From contig CAJUMR010000029.1 in assembly GCA_910587475.1 (NCBI GenBank), forward strand, positions 1-33,082: DNA of 33,082 bases, written 5' to 3'. The notes under the pieces were generated by a model. The model saw nothing but the letters and a program-made list of their open reading frames with translations, was not told where the DNA came from and made no database searches. This DNA comes from an uncultured Muribaculaceae bacterium. Its GTDB lineage: Bacteria > Bacteroidota > Bacteroidia > Bacteroidales > Muribaculaceae. Every line of letters begins with the position of its first letter. Within the stretch, counting starts at the first letter, position 1. Of this stretch, positions 14,550-23,110 are shown piece after piece. The translations under genes and the position numbers were made by a program.

Positions 14550-15923
14550 TCAGCGGATGATTTCTTTGGTCACCTTGTTGCCGCGGCGGACAATGAATGT
14601 TCCGTTTTCTGGGTTAGCCACTTCGATGCCCTGGAGGTTGAAGTAGACTGCAGGTGCGTCGGCATTGTCGATTTCGATGTCGTTGACGCCGGCAGAGCCG
14701 GTGGGATCGAATTCAAGTACAGCTGCAGCGCCGCAACCTGCCATGTCGCCGATGGTTGTCTTACCGGTCGAAACATATACGTGGATGAGGGCAGTGCCGT
14801 CTTCTTTGGCCTGAGCAACGATTGAGTTGTAGCCGGCACCCTTTGCAGCATAGTCGGGGTTGGCCCATGTAGCTACGCGTTCACCTTCCTCGTTATATAC
14901 GGCGATATCCATGGGACAATTGTTGAGGTCAAGATCAACTTCAGTATAACCATGAACGAAGTAGCGGTGGCCGTCGAGCAGGAATGTGTCGAAGCCATTG
15001 TTTTTGGCTTTGGGCTCTTCGCGCCATTTAGCCTGCATTTTGGCTGCTGAAACGGCATTTTCTCCTGATCCGAATGCTTTGATGATATCCCATGTGCTGC
15101 CTTCGGTTGAGTTGATAATGAACGAATAGAAGTGCTCCTGATCGTCGCCGAATTCCATTACGTCGGTGATCGAGGGCTGAACGATGTTGGTTGTTGCAGT
15201 ACATCCGAGATAAGTAGCGATGTATTCGCTTCCGTCGAACTGAACTTTGTCGAGGTCGTGGTCACCTTCGCCGTAGACATAGACTATGCGGACGTTGTTG
15301 GCAGAGGCTCCGTTTTTGTAGCCTTGCGGAGCGATGTAGAAGATAGCTTCATCGGTAAGATCACCGACAACGCGGCCTACGCAGTCGATGCGGCCGAGGC
15401 CGGAAGCTCCGCCGGTTTCGGGAAGTCCGTCGACATAGTCTTCAGCCTTCATGTCGTTGGGGTAGCCGATGTTGAAGTGTTTGATTTTGCCTGTAGTTGG
15501 TTCATAGACCGACCATACCTGGCTTGAAAGCTCCGATTTTACGAAGTAGTGGCCGATCAGGAAGTTGCCTGCGTCGTCCATCGAGATGGCTGTGCCGTAG
15601 TAGTCGGGCACTCCGTTGATCACGCGTCCTTCGAGCGAGGGGAGTTTGTAAAGGTCTTTAACTCCATCTTTGGTGACTTCGGCGATCGACATAGTCATCA
15701 TGTTGATGGTGTAGATGCGTCCGTCTTTGCCTGTTGCGAAGCGTGAGCAACTTTTCGATTTGATAGCGTCTTCCGATGCCCAGTTGGGATCATTGGCATC
15801 CCATCCGTCGTTGAGTTCAGCGCCTTTGTACTTCCAAAGCTCGGTGAGTGATGCTTCAGCATTGGCATTAAACGAAGGTGTCAGTGCTGCGACAGCAGCA
15901 ATAGCGAGTAATTGTTTTTTCAT
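14550..15923 (-). CDS. Secreted propeller-like protein with a T9SS-type C-terminal tail (short paralog)
   Basis: A 457-residue protein with a signal peptide (MKKQLLAIAAVAALTPSFNANA). The body, residues about 25-405, is beta-rich with repeated motifs such as RFATGKDGRIYTINM, GTAISMDDAGNFLIGHYF, VWSVYEPTTGKIKHFNIG and FLLDGHRYFVHGY, as expected of a beta-propeller. The last 45 residues (DIEIDNADAPAVYFNLQG, then FIVRRGNKVTKEIIR) match the short type A T9SS sorting tail of gut Bacteroidales. It is therefore probably exported by the T9SS encoded nearby and left on the surface or released (inference). It shares most of its sequence with the longer paralog immediately upstream in transcription direction, so the pair arose by tandem duplication. 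No catalytic motif is recognised. Confidence 0.8.
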   Translation of the reverse strand: MKKQLLAIAAVAALTPSFNANAEASLTELWKYKGAELNDGWDANDPNWASEDAIKSKSCSRFATGKDGRIYTINMMTMSIAEVTKDGVKDLYKLPSLEGRVINGVPDYYGTAISMDDAGNFLIGHYFVKSELSSQVWSVYEPTTGKIKHFNIGYPNDMKAEDYVDGLPETGGASGLGRIDCVGRVVGDLTDEAIFYIAPQGYKNGASANNVRIVYVYGEGDHDLDKVQFDGSEYIATYLGCTATTNIVQPSITDVMEFGDDQEHFYSFIINSTEGSTWDIIKAFGSGENAVSAAKMQAKWREEPKAKNNGFDTFLLDGHRYFVHGYTEVDLDLNNCPMDIAVYNEEGERVATWANPDYAAKGAGYNSIVAQAKEDGTALIHVYVSTGKTTIGDMAGCGAAAVLEFDPTGSAGVNDIEIDNADAPAVYFNLQGIEVANPENGTFIVRRGNKVTKEIIR

Positions 15924-16011
15924 GTAGAAAAAATTTAATTGATGAATAAAGTTTTTAATTAGGTGTTAGATTTAGGGCAATTGATTTAGATAGGTAGAGT
16001 TAATAGATGCG

Positions 16012-16042
16012 CTAAATTACGTTAATTTTGTCGAATGGCAAT
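16012..16042 (-). promoter_or_regulatory. Likely promoter of the short tailed paralog
   Basis: On the minus strand ATTG (16042-16039) is followed after 19 bases by TAATTTAG (16019-16012), close to TAnnTTTG with one mismatch. The spacer contains the block TCGAC-N4-TTAACGT (16034-16019), which recurs at the same place upstream of the longer paralog. Confidence 0.5.
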
Positions 16043-16082
16043 TATTTAGGGCTGAAATAATGGCAATTTAACTTTTGTAAAC

Positions 16083-16125
16083 AATAAAGGCCGCAGATCA
16101 ACCTGGTTGATCTGCGGCCTTTATT
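16083..16125 (-). terminator. Terminator after the long tailed paralog
   Basis: The arms 16083-16103 and 16105-16125 are perfectly complementary over 21 bases, with GGCCGCAGATCAACC as the stem core and an AATAAA/TTTATT base. It lies 17 bases after the stop codon of the longer paralog and upstream of the promoter of the shorter one. It therefore separates the two genes into independent transcripts. Confidence 0.85.
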
Positions 16126-16142
16126 AGATATCGCTGGGATGA

Positions 16143-18359
16143 TCAGCGGATTACTTCTTTGGTCACTTTATTGCCGCGGCGGACGATGAAGATGCCGTTT
16201 TCGGGATTAGCTACTTCGATGCCCTGGAGATTGTAATATACTGCGGGAGCATCAGAGTTGTCGATCTCGATGTCGGTTACTGCCGAGCTGCCGCCTTTCT
16301 GCCATGCGAGCACGGGGTATCCGTTGACGAGTTCATTGCTGTAGGCGTCCCATGCTGTAGCTGTCGACTGAAGGGTTGCGGCATCTGAACCGGAGTCAAC
16401 GGGTTCGCCGTTGAGAGTCATGCCGTTGAAGAAGATGACATTGTTGGTTGTCGCGTCTCCGGTGACTGCCGGTGCGGCGGTGTCGTCAGAGCTTACCGAC
16501 GGGTTCCATGCGATAACATTGTTGAGCGTTACCGATTTAGCTGTGTTGACGTTGACGATACCTGCGGCTTTGATCTTGGCTGATACTGAGCCGGAAGCAT
16601 ATGCGTTGTTGATCACAAGGTCAGCGTTTGCACGACCGACGATACCGGCTGAGTGGCCGCCTACCTCGTCAGCCATGTTGGCTTGAGAGTAGCAGTTGCT
16701 GATGGTCAGTGTGCCGCCGTTGCACGATCCCACGATGCCGCCTGATGCTGCACCTTTGATAGAACCGGTCACGTAGCAGTTCTCGATAGTGAGGTCACCG
16801 ACGCTGACACCTGCGATGCCGCCTGTGCAGTACCATGCGATGTCGATGTCTGCGTTTTCAACGCCAAGGTTCTTGACCGATCCCTGGAGCGAGCCAAACA
16901 CTGATCCGTTCTGTGCGCCTGCTTCATCCTGAGTGCATGAGAGGTTGCGGATGACGTGGTTCTGACCGTCGAAGTGAACGATCTTTGTCGATGCTGTTGT
17001 TTCATTGAACGGCACGTTGTAGACCATGCCTGCGAGGTCGATGTCGGCGTCAAGTTTGACATAGTTTACGTCGTGGTAGCATTTTTTGCCGAATGCAAGC
17101 AGCTCGTCGGCTGTAGAGATGCGGATGGGGTTCTTTTCTGAACCTTCCATGTCTTCAGTAGCGACAGGGGCGAATTTCAGCACAGCAGCAGCACCGCATT
17201 GTCCGCCGGGGATTGTCATTCCAGTGTTGGCGGCAAATACGTGGATGAGGGCTGTGCCGTCGTCCATCACTTGTGCGACGATCGAGTTATAGCCGCTGTT
17301 TGCAGCGTAGTCGGGGTTGACCCATTCGGCCACCGGTTCGCCAGCTTCATTGAATATCGTCAAGTCCATCGGTCGCGAGTTGTTGGCCTTGTTGGTCGAT
17401 GTGCCGTGGATGAAGTAGCGGTGTCCGTCGATTACGAATGTATCGAAGCCGTTGTTTTCAGTCGACAGGTTGAGACGCCATGCTGCTTGCATTGCCGAGC
17501 AAGCTGTTGCGAAAGGCGATGACCAGTATGCCGAGATGACGTCATATTGTCCTCCTTCTCCTGAGCAAAGGATATAGGTTTTGGCATGGTCTTCGAGGGT
17601 GTCACCGAAGTCGTTGAGGTCAGTGATGCCGGGTTGCACGATGTTCTGTCCGTTTGATGATCCGAGATATGTGCCGATGTACTCGGTGCCGTCGAGGCTG
17701 GCGTTTTCAAGCGAGCCGTCGCCGTCGCCGTAGGCAAACACGATGCGGATGTTTTGGGCATAGCTCTGACCGTAAGGCGCGATGTAGAACACAGCCTGGT
17801 CGGTGAGGTCGCCGAGCACGCGGCCGACGCAGTCGATGCGGCCGAGACCTGTGTATGATGTGATGCCGTCGACATATTCTTCAGCTTTCATGTCGTTGGG
17901 ATAGCCGAGGTCGAAGTGCTTGATCTCGCCTGTCGAAGGAACGTAGACCGACCATACGCGGCTCGAAAGCTCGGTCTGTACGAAGTAGTGGCCGATGAGG
18001 AAGTTGCCGGCTTCGTCAATCGAGATGGCTGTGCCATAGAAGTCAGGCACTCCGTTGATCTCGCGTCCTTCGAGTGAGGGAAGTTTATAGAGGTCTTTAA
18101 CTCCGTCCTTGGTGATTTCGGCGATCGACATGGTTTTCATGTTCAAGGTGTAGATGCGTCCGTCGCGTCCGGTTGCAAAGCGTGTGCAACCTTTTGCTTT
18201 GATCGCGTCTTCCGATGACCAGTTGGGTGCTGTGGCATCCCAATCGGCATTGAGTTCTTCGCCCTGATATTTCCAGAGTTCTGTCAAGGTCTGGGAATTG
18301 GCGTTGAATGCTGGCGCAAGGGCAGCCAAAGCTGCCAACGAGAGTAATTGTTTTTTCAT
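16143..18359 (-). CDS. Secreted propeller-like protein with GLUG repeats and a T9SS-type C-terminal tail (long paralog)
   Basis: A 738-residue protein with a signal peptide (MKKQLLSLAALAALAPAFNANS). Residues 24-400 closely follow the shorter neighbour (RFATGRDGRIYTLNM, GTAISIDEAGNFLIGHYF, DRLG-type loops, VIDGHRYFIHG). Residues about 403-690 are an inserted block absent from the paralog. It starts EGSEKNPIRISTADELLAFG and then carries GLUG-type repeats: TGGIAGVSVGDLTIENCYVTGS, ASGGIVGSCNGGTLTISNCY, SAGIVGRANADLVINNAYASGS and AAGIVNVNTAKSVTLNNVI. These probably form a right-handed beta-solenoid, often used for adhesion. The final 45 residues (NLQGIEVANPENG, then VRRGNKVTKEVIR) are almost identical to the neighbour's T9SS-like tail. 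It is a probable surface-displayed T9SS cargo with an adhesive module; the ligand is unknown. Confidence 0.82.
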   Translation of the reverse strand: MKKQLLSLAALAALAPAFNANSQTLTELWKYQGEELNADWDATAPNWSSEDAIKAKGCTRFATGRDGRIYTLNMKTMSIAEITKDGVKDLYKLPSLEGREINGVPDFYGTAISIDEAGNFLIGHYFVQTELSSRVWSVYVPSTGEIKHFDLGYPNDMKAEEYVDGITSYTGLGRIDCVGRVLGDLTDQAVFYIAPYGQSYAQNIRIVFAYGDGDGSLENASLDGTEYIGTYLGSSNGQNIVQPGITDLNDFGDTLEDHAKTYILCSGEGGQYDVISAYWSSPFATACSAMQAAWRLNLSTENNGFDTFVIDGHRYFIHGTSTNKANNSRPMDLTIFNEAGEPVAEWVNPDYAANSGYNSIVAQVMDDGTALIHVFAANTGMTIPGGQCGAAAVLKFAPVATEDMEGSEKNPIRISTADELLAFGKKCYHDVNYVKLDADIDLAGMVYNVPFNETTASTKIVHFDGQNHVIRNLSCTQDEAGAQNGSVFGSLQGSVKNLGVENADIDIAWYCTGGIAGVSVGDLTIENCYVTGSIKGAASGGIVGSCNGGTLTISNCYSQANMADEVGGHSAGIVGRANADLVINNAYASGSVSAKIKAAGIVNVNTAKSVTLNNVIAWNPSVSSDDTAAPAVTGDATTNNVIFFNGMTLNGEPVDSGSDAATLQSTATAWDAYSNELVNGYPVLAWQKGGSSAVTDIEIDNSDAPAVYYNLQGIEVANPENGIFIVRRGNKVTKEVIR

Positions 18360-18435
18360 GCGGTTGGTTGTTTGTTAATATGAAATAATGTGATTTTAAG
18401 GCGTATGGATGGTTTCAGTTGATTAAATTGATTTG

Positions 18436-18458
18436 ATAAAGTACGTTAAAAAAGTCGA
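18436..18458 (-). promoter_or_regulatory. Likely promoter region of the long tailed paralog
   Basis: On the minus strand TCGAC-N4-TTAACGT (18458-18443) leads directly into TACTTTAT (18443-18436), a weak TAnnTTTG-like -7 element. The same block precedes the shorter paralog's -7 element. No clear TTG is found at the -33 position. Confidence 0.4.
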
Positions 18459-18517
18459 GAAATCGATCGTCGACAGATAGATAAATGGCGAAAGACGCGA
18501 TTTGGATGGCGAAATGC

Positions 18518-19843
18518 TCAGTCACATCGGGTGATCGAAGCGCCGAGTGCGTTGAGTCGCGTATCGATCGATTCGTAGCCTCGGTCGATCTGGCTGATGT
18601 TTTCGATCACACTGCGTCCGCGGGCCGACATCGTGGCCAGCAGCATGGCGATGCCTGCGCGTATGTCGGGCGATTTCATGTGGTTAGCCTGCAGCTCCTG
18701 CTGATGGTCAAGTCCGATGACCACTGCACGGTGGGGGTCACAGAGTATGATCTGAGCGCCCATTTCGATCAACTTGTCGACGAAGAACAGACGGCTCTCA
18801 AACATTTTCTGGTGGATCAGCAGACTACCGTTGCACTGTGTCGACGTTACAAGCATCACGCTGAGCAAGTCGGGCGAAAGTCCCGGCCACGGGGCGTCGG
18901 CAAGGGTTAGTATCGATCCGTCGAGAGCGCGTTCGATGCGATAGCTTTCTTTTGCAGGAATGAAAAGGTCGTCGCCGCGTTCGATTATGTCGATGCCGAG
19001 TTTGCGGAAGCTATCGGGGATTATGCCGAGATTGGCGAGCGACACATTCTTGATTGTAAGGCTGCTGCGGGTTATGGCTGCCATGCCGATGAAACTGCCC
19101 ACTTCGATCATGTCGGGCAGGATTGTGTGGTGGGCTCCTCCGAGCAGGTTGCCCGACGATCCGTGTATTGTCAGCAGGTTGGATCCGATGCCGTCGATCT
19201 TTGCGCCCATGGCCGTAAGCAGACGGCATAGCTGCTGAACGTAAGGCTCGCATGCAGCGTTGTAGATGGTCGTTGCGCCTTCGGCGAGTGCCGCAGCCAT
19301 GATTATGTTGGCTGTGCCGGTCACCGATGCTTCGTCGAGAAGCATGTAACATCCTTTCAGCCTGCTCCCGGCAGGAGTGCGCAGGGTGTAGGCATTGCCG
19401 ATGTCGTCATAGTCCATTTCAGCCCCGAGATTAAGCATGCCGGTGATGTGGGTGTCGACGCGGCGGCGGCCGATCTTGTCGCCACCGGGTTTGGCGAAGC
19501 ATGCGTGACCGAGGCGCGCGAGCAGTGGCCCGACCACAAGCACTGATCCGCGCAGCGACGCACACATTTTCCTGAATTCCTCGCTGTCGATAAACTCAGA
19601 GTCGATGTTGGCCGCGCAGAACGTGTAGCGTCCTTTGCCGTGACGGGTCACAGCGACTCCGAGGTGAGAGAGGAGGTCGATCAGCTTGAGCACATCCAGG
19701 ATTTCAGGCACATTGTCGATCTCGACGGCTTTGTCGGTGAGCAGTGTGGCGCTGATGATCTGGAGCGCTTCGTTCTTGGCTCCCTGAGGAGTGATTTCGC
19801 CGTTGAGGCGGTGTCCGCCTTCGATTGAAAAGTATGATGACAT
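18518..19843 (-). CDS. murA: UDP-N-acetylglucosamine 1-carboxyvinyltransferase (MurA)
   Basis: A 441-residue cytoplasmic enzyme for the first committed step of peptidoglycan synthesis: transfer of enolpyruvate from PEP to UDP-GlcNAc. The EPSP-synthase-like double barrel is evident, with the N-terminal QGAKNEALQIISATLL (Lys23 corresponds to E. coli Lys22), RGSVLVVGPLLARLG, GCYMLLDEASVTGTANIIMAA, PDMIEVGSFIGMAA and the C-terminal RAGIAMLLATMSARG. The active-site loop reads KPGGDKIGRRRVDTHI, with Asp122 where E. coli has Cys115. MurA enzymes with Asp there remain active and are not alkylated by fosfomycin. The gene follows murB with a 37-base gap and is probably co-transcribed. No obvious terminator follows. 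Confidence 0.97.
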   Translation of the reverse strand: MSSYFSIEGGHRLNGEITPQGAKNEALQIISATLLTDKAVEIDNVPEILDVLKLIDLLSHLGVAVTRHGKGRYTFCAANIDSEFIDSEEFRKMCASLRGSVLVVGPLLARLGHACFAKPGGDKIGRRRVDTHITGMLNLGAEMDYDDIGNAYTLRTPAGSRLKGCYMLLDEASVTGTANIIMAAALAEGATTIYNAACEPYVQQLCRLLTAMGAKIDGIGSNLLTIHGSSGNLLGGAHHTILPDMIEVGSFIGMAAITRSSLTIKNVSLANLGIIPDSFRKLGIDIIERGDDLFIPAKESYRIERALDGSILTLADAPWPGLSPDLLSVMLVTSTQCNGSLLIHQKMFESRLFFVDKLIEMGAQIILCDPHRAVVIGLDHQQELQANHMKSPDIRAGIAMLLATMSARGRSVIENISQIDRGYESIDTRLNALGASITRCD

Positions 19844-19880
19844 GGTTAATCGGGTTGATATCTGTTGTTGATTGTAAATA

Positions 19881-20897
19881 TTATGATAGCTTTACGACTT
19901 CACATTCGAGCGTGATGCCGAAAACAGATTCCACTCTCTCTCTGACAGCCTTTTCGAGCGCGAGAATGTCAGCGCCGGTGGCATTGCCGCGGTTTACTAT
20001 CACAAGTGGCTGGGTCGGCCATAGCGAAGCTCCTCCGCAGGCCATTGGCTTGCATCCGGCTCTGTCGATGAGCCATGCCGCCGACAGTTTGGCTGACTTG
20101 TCTGTCTCATTGATGTGGACAGGCGCGTCGGGGTGGGCGTCGGCAAATGCCCGTGCATCGTTGCCTGAGAGCACCGGATTTTTGAAATAGCTGCCGACGC
20201 TTCCGGTCGTCGCCACATCGGGCAACTTGGCCCGGCGTATGGCGATGACGGCCGTGCGCAGGTCGGCAGCGCTCAGATCCTGTCGGCCGGCGACCGCATC
20301 GGCCAAGGCCTTGTAAGATAAGTTCGGACGAGGCGTGGCCGACAGCGTGAAACGGGCTCTGACAACGATCATACGCCCGGCTGTACCGGCCTCTTTAAGA
20401 CATGAATGACGGTAGGACATATTCAGATCCTTGCGGTCGAGGGTCACTTGTGAGCCTGATGCCATGTCGTAGAGATCGACACTTGTCAGACAGTCGGCGA
20501 TCTCAGCCCCGTAGGCGCCGCAGTTCTGCACGATCGCACCGCCTATGTTGCCGGGTATCAGCGACAGATTTTCGAGTCCCCACAATCCTTGCGCGCATGC
20601 CGCGTCAACGACGTCGTCGAGCCGACAGCCGCTTTCGGCCGTGAGCACAGCCGAGTCGCCGTGACGGTCTAAGGTCACGCCGTTCATTGCCGGCCTTACG
20701 ATTGTGCCGCCGTAAGTCGCTCCTGTGAAGAGCACGTTGCTGCCTCCGCCGAGTATGAACGCATTGTCGAGCAGTCGGTCGCGTCTCAGCAGGTCGAGAT
20801 CCTCGGTGTTTGAAAACTCCACGACCCGCGATGCCACGGAGTGCACCCCCATAGTTGTAAGATGAGCTATGTCGATATGTTCGTTGATTGTTATCAT
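19881..20897 (-). CDS. murB: UDP-N-acetylenolpyruvoylglucosamine reductase (MurB), type I
   Basis: A 338-residue FAD enzyme that reduces enolpyruvyl-UDP-GlcNAc to UDP-MurNAc, the step after MurA. Visible motifs are the N-terminal THTFGV-like HLTTMGVHSVA, the FAD-binding ILGGGSNVLFTG, LENLSLIPGNIGGAIVQNCGAYG, and the YRHS segment. The proton-donating Ser is in GSVGSYFKNP (Ser236), and the C-terminal ERVESVFGITLECEV carries the catalytic Glu. The order and spacing are those of the E. coli-like type I enzyme. An in-frame ATG 60 bases upstream (20957) was rejected because it overlaps the -7 promoter element and adds 20 residues without homology character. The next gene is murA. Confidence 0.95.
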   Translation of the reverse strand: MITINEHIDIAHLTTMGVHSVASRVVEFSNTEDLDLLRRDRLLDNAFILGGGSNVLFTGATYGGTIVRPAMNGVTLDRHGDSAVLTAESGCRLDDVVDAACAQGLWGLENLSLIPGNIGGAIVQNCGAYGAEIADCLTSVDLYDMASGSQVTLDRKDLNMSYRHSCLKEAGTAGRMIVVRARFTLSATPRPNLSYKALADAVAGRQDLSAADLRTAVIAIRRAKLPDVATTGSVGSYFKNPVLSGNDARAFADAHPDAPVHINETDKSAKLSAAWLIDRAGCKPMACGGASLWPTQPLVIVNRGNATGADILALEKAVRERVESVFGITLECEVVKLS

Positions 20898-20954
20898 GTC
20901 TGCATATTGGAAAACGCTTGAAGCGTCGTGATGTTCGCCCGATGAAGGCATTTG

Positions 20955-20962
20955 CAAATATA
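20955..20962 (-). promoter_or_regulatory. -7 element for murB-murA
   Basis: Read on the minus strand this is TATATTTG, a perfect TAnnTTTG, about 57 bases before the chosen murB start. No clear -33 TTG is seen at 19-21 bases. Confidence 0.6.
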
Positions 20963-21084
20963 GCTATTTTTGCCAACACCCGATGTGGAAAATATGTTTT
21001 ATGTGAAGCATCTGTATAAGAGCAAAAATGTTGTTTTACGACTAATTTTTTGCGGAAACATTTTTTTTGTTGAATGATAAAAGT

Positions 21085-21092
21085 TAACTTTG
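21085..21092 (+). promoter_or_regulatory. -7 element for the beta-barrel gene at 21148
   Basis: TAACTTTG matches TAnnTTTG and lies 55 bases before the ATG. TTTG at 21066-21069 is only 15 bases upstream and the surrounding tract is a T-run, so the -33 element is unclear. Confidence 0.55.
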
Positions 21093-21147
21093 CTACGAAA
21101 GAAACGGCATTAGTTGATGTCTTTACCATAATTTAAATTTCTAAATC

Positions 21148-21807
21148 ATGAAACCGCGTGTAATAATTTTTTGTCTTTTGATGTCGTTCTGCAAGATTTT
21201 TGCAGCCGAAAGTGGAGAGGAAAACTTTGAGTCCGTACACAATCGTGTCTCTTTTTCCGGACTTCTCACGTCGTCAGACTCATATCAGTTGGAAGCATCA
21301 TATCATTATATGTTCAACCGCTCTATCGGCGTAGGCGCAGCTGCGGGCTATTGGAAAGTGCTCTACGAGGATGGTTGGGCGTCAGGTAGAGACTGGGAGA
21401 TTGAAAGCGATGACAATGCACCGTCTAATATCTATCTGCATCCCTCTCTGATCCTCAAGACTCCGTCACTGAAGATAAAGAACGTCGGTTTGGGCATATA
21501 TGCAGAGCCCGGCCTCATGCTGAATGTTCCATATAAACGCGTGAATATCCGACAACACAGACGTGGATGGGAGTATGATATCAGGCATATAAGCACAATG
21601 AAGGGCCAATGGTTTGCAATGGATCTGCGTATCGGTGTATATGTCAATCTGGGGCAGCTGGGCTTCAGTGCCGGTTACATGGTTTCAAACTTTAATGTCT
21701 ACAGCCAGTACAGGCATCTCTCTTATATGGGAAATTCGTTCAGCAATTACTATCCCGAAAAGAAATCAATGCAAGGCGGCTACCTGACGGCTTCATTTTA
21801 TTTTTAG
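21148..21807 (+). CDS. Predicted outer-membrane beta-barrel protein
   Basis: A 219-residue exported protein (MKPRVIIFCLLMSFCKIFAAES signal). Alternating hydrophobic and aromatic strands follow: HNRVSFSGLLTSSDSYQLEASYHYMF, SIGVGAAAGYWKVLY, VGLGIYAEPGLMLNVPY, WFAMDLRIGVYVNLGQLGFSAGYMVSNFNVY, and it ends GGYLTASFYF with a C-terminal Phe typical of outer-membrane barrels. The size fits an eight-stranded OMP_b-brl family barrel. The function is unknown. The stop codon is one base from the stop of the convergent MATE gene, and I see no hairpin between them. Confidence 0.75.
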   Translation: MKPRVIIFCLLMSFCKIFAAESGEENFESVHNRVSFSGLLTSSDSYQLEASYHYMFNRSIGVGAAAGYWKVLYEDGWASGRDWEIESDDNAPSNIYLHPSLILKTPSLKIKNVGLGIYAEPGLMLNVPYKRVNIRQHRRGWEYDIRHISTMKGQWFAMDLRIGVYVNLGQLGFSAGYMVSNFNVYSQYRHLSYMGNSFSNYYPEKKSMQGGYLTASFYF

Positions 21808-21808
21808 A

Positions 21809-23110
21809 TCAACGATGACGTTTGCGCGTAAATCGACCGTACATCATCATTTCGCAGCAGCCGCGCGAAGCGAGATAGACGATGAATGAGAGCCATAGGC
21901 CATGATTGCCCATTGTCTTGACTGTCGAGAAGTAGACAGCGAAAAACAGCAGCGCCGACACAGCCATAGCAACCAGCATGATGCGTGTGCGGGTAAGTCC
22001 GATCAGTATGCCGTCCCACACAAACGCCATCGTACCCGCAAGCGGCACCGCAACTGCCCACCATCGGTAGTTGGCGCAGACCATGAGCACTTGTTTGTCG
22101 TCGGTCAGCAGACTTAATATCGCTCCGGCTCCTCCGAGATAGATCAGGCTGAAGCCGGCGGCCAAAGCGACGCCGGTCATCGACAGGGCTTTGATGAGCC
22201 TCGACAGCGACGCGCGGTCGCCCCCACCTTCGAATTTCCCGGCGAGGGCTTCTCCGGCAAAAGCAAATCCGTCCATGAAATAGGAGAAGAACATGAACAG
22301 CTGCAGCAACAGGGCATTGGCGGCCAGTATATCGACTCCTTGCGACGCTCCGGCGCGGGTGAACCACACCGTGACCGCGACAAGACAGAGGGTGCGGAGG
22401 AATATGTCGCTGTTGACGGTGAAAAAGCGGCGCAGTTCTGCAGCGTCGAGCAGCCGCCCTATGGCTGGCCGTTTCGGCCGGTATTTTTTCAAAGCTACTG
22501 CAAGGCCGAAAATGAAGCCGCTCCATTGAGCCGTGGCCGAGCCGATCGCCACACCTTCGATGCGCATGCCCAAGCCGAAGACCAGCGTGAGACTCGCAGC
22601 TATGTTGATCACATTGGTGACGAGTGCCATCCACATAGTGGCTCTTGAATTCTGCATGCCCAGAAACCAGCCCGACAGAGCGAACGTGCCCAACGTGGCC
22701 GGAGCGCCCGATATGGCGATCAGAAAGTAGCGGCGGGCGAGGGGCTGTGTGGCGCTGTCGGCGTCCATGAAGCGGAGCATGATATCGGCGACCGGCACTC
22801 CGAGCGCCATTATGACCGCTCCGACGGTAACTCCGACAGCCATGGCCCTGAACAGGAGCGTGTCGGCACTCTGTCGGTCCGACGCTCCGTAGGCCTGAGC
22901 GGTCAGACCGCTGGAGCCCATGCGCAGAAACCCGAAAAGCCAGTAAAGCATGTTGAACATGCTCGAACCGATGGCGATCGCACCGATGTAGGCTGCCGAT
23001 CCGATGTGTCCGACGATGGCCACATCGACCATGGCAAGAAGCGGGGTGGTGATGTTGGATATTATCGCCGGTAATGCTATTGCGGCGATCTGACGTCGCA
23101 TGCTGCTCAT
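21809..23110 (-). CDS. MATE-family efflux transporter (DinF/NorM-like)
   Basis: A 433-residue inner-membrane protein with about 12 transmembrane helices in two similar halves. The start RQIAAIALPAIISNITTPLLAMVDVAIVGHIGSAAYIGAIAIG is the classic MATE N-terminus, with the conserved Asp in MVDVAIVG, and SSGLTAQAYGASDRQ is the usual helix 2-3 signature. Members export drugs or metabolites in exchange for sodium ions or protons; some Bacteroidetes members are DinF-like. The start codon overlaps the stop of the upstream M16-like gene (ATGA), so translation is probably coupled. It is the last gene of the six-gene operon. Confidence 0.93.
   Translation of the reverse strand: MSSMRRQIAAIALPAIISNITTPLLAMVDVAIVGHIGSAAYIGAIAIGSSMFNMLYWLFGFLRMGSSGLTAQAYGASDRQSADTLLFRAMAVGVTVGAVIMALGVPVADIMLRFMDADSATQPLARRYFLIAISGAPATLGTFALSGWFLGMQNSRATMWMALVTNVINIAASLTLVFGLGMRIEGVAIGSATAQWSGFIFGLAVALKKYRPKRPAIGRLLDAAELRRFFTVNSDIFLRTLCLVAVTVWFTRAGASQGVDILAANALLLQLFMFFSYFMDGFAFAGEALAGKFEGGGDRASLSRLIKALSMTGVALAAGFSLIYLGGAGAILSLLTDDKQVLMVCANYRWWAVAVPLAGTMAFVWDGILIGLTRTRIMLVAMAVSALLFFAVYFSTVKTMGNHGLWLSFIVYLASRGCCEMMMYGRFTRKRHR

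Noticed and set aside
16411..17062. A CRISPR-like or DNA-level tandem repeat in the GLUG region
   Set aside because: The repeats are at protein level, degenerate in DNA and in frame; there are no fixed-length spacers.
19450..19490. A sequencing error making the MurA Cys-to-Asp change
   Set aside because: The surrounding loop PGGDKIGRRR is a coherent known variant, and a Cys-to-Asp change needs two base substitutions.
20898..20957. An extended murB start at 20957
   Set aside because: The extra 20 residues are unlike MurB, and the codon lies inside the TATATTTG promoter element.
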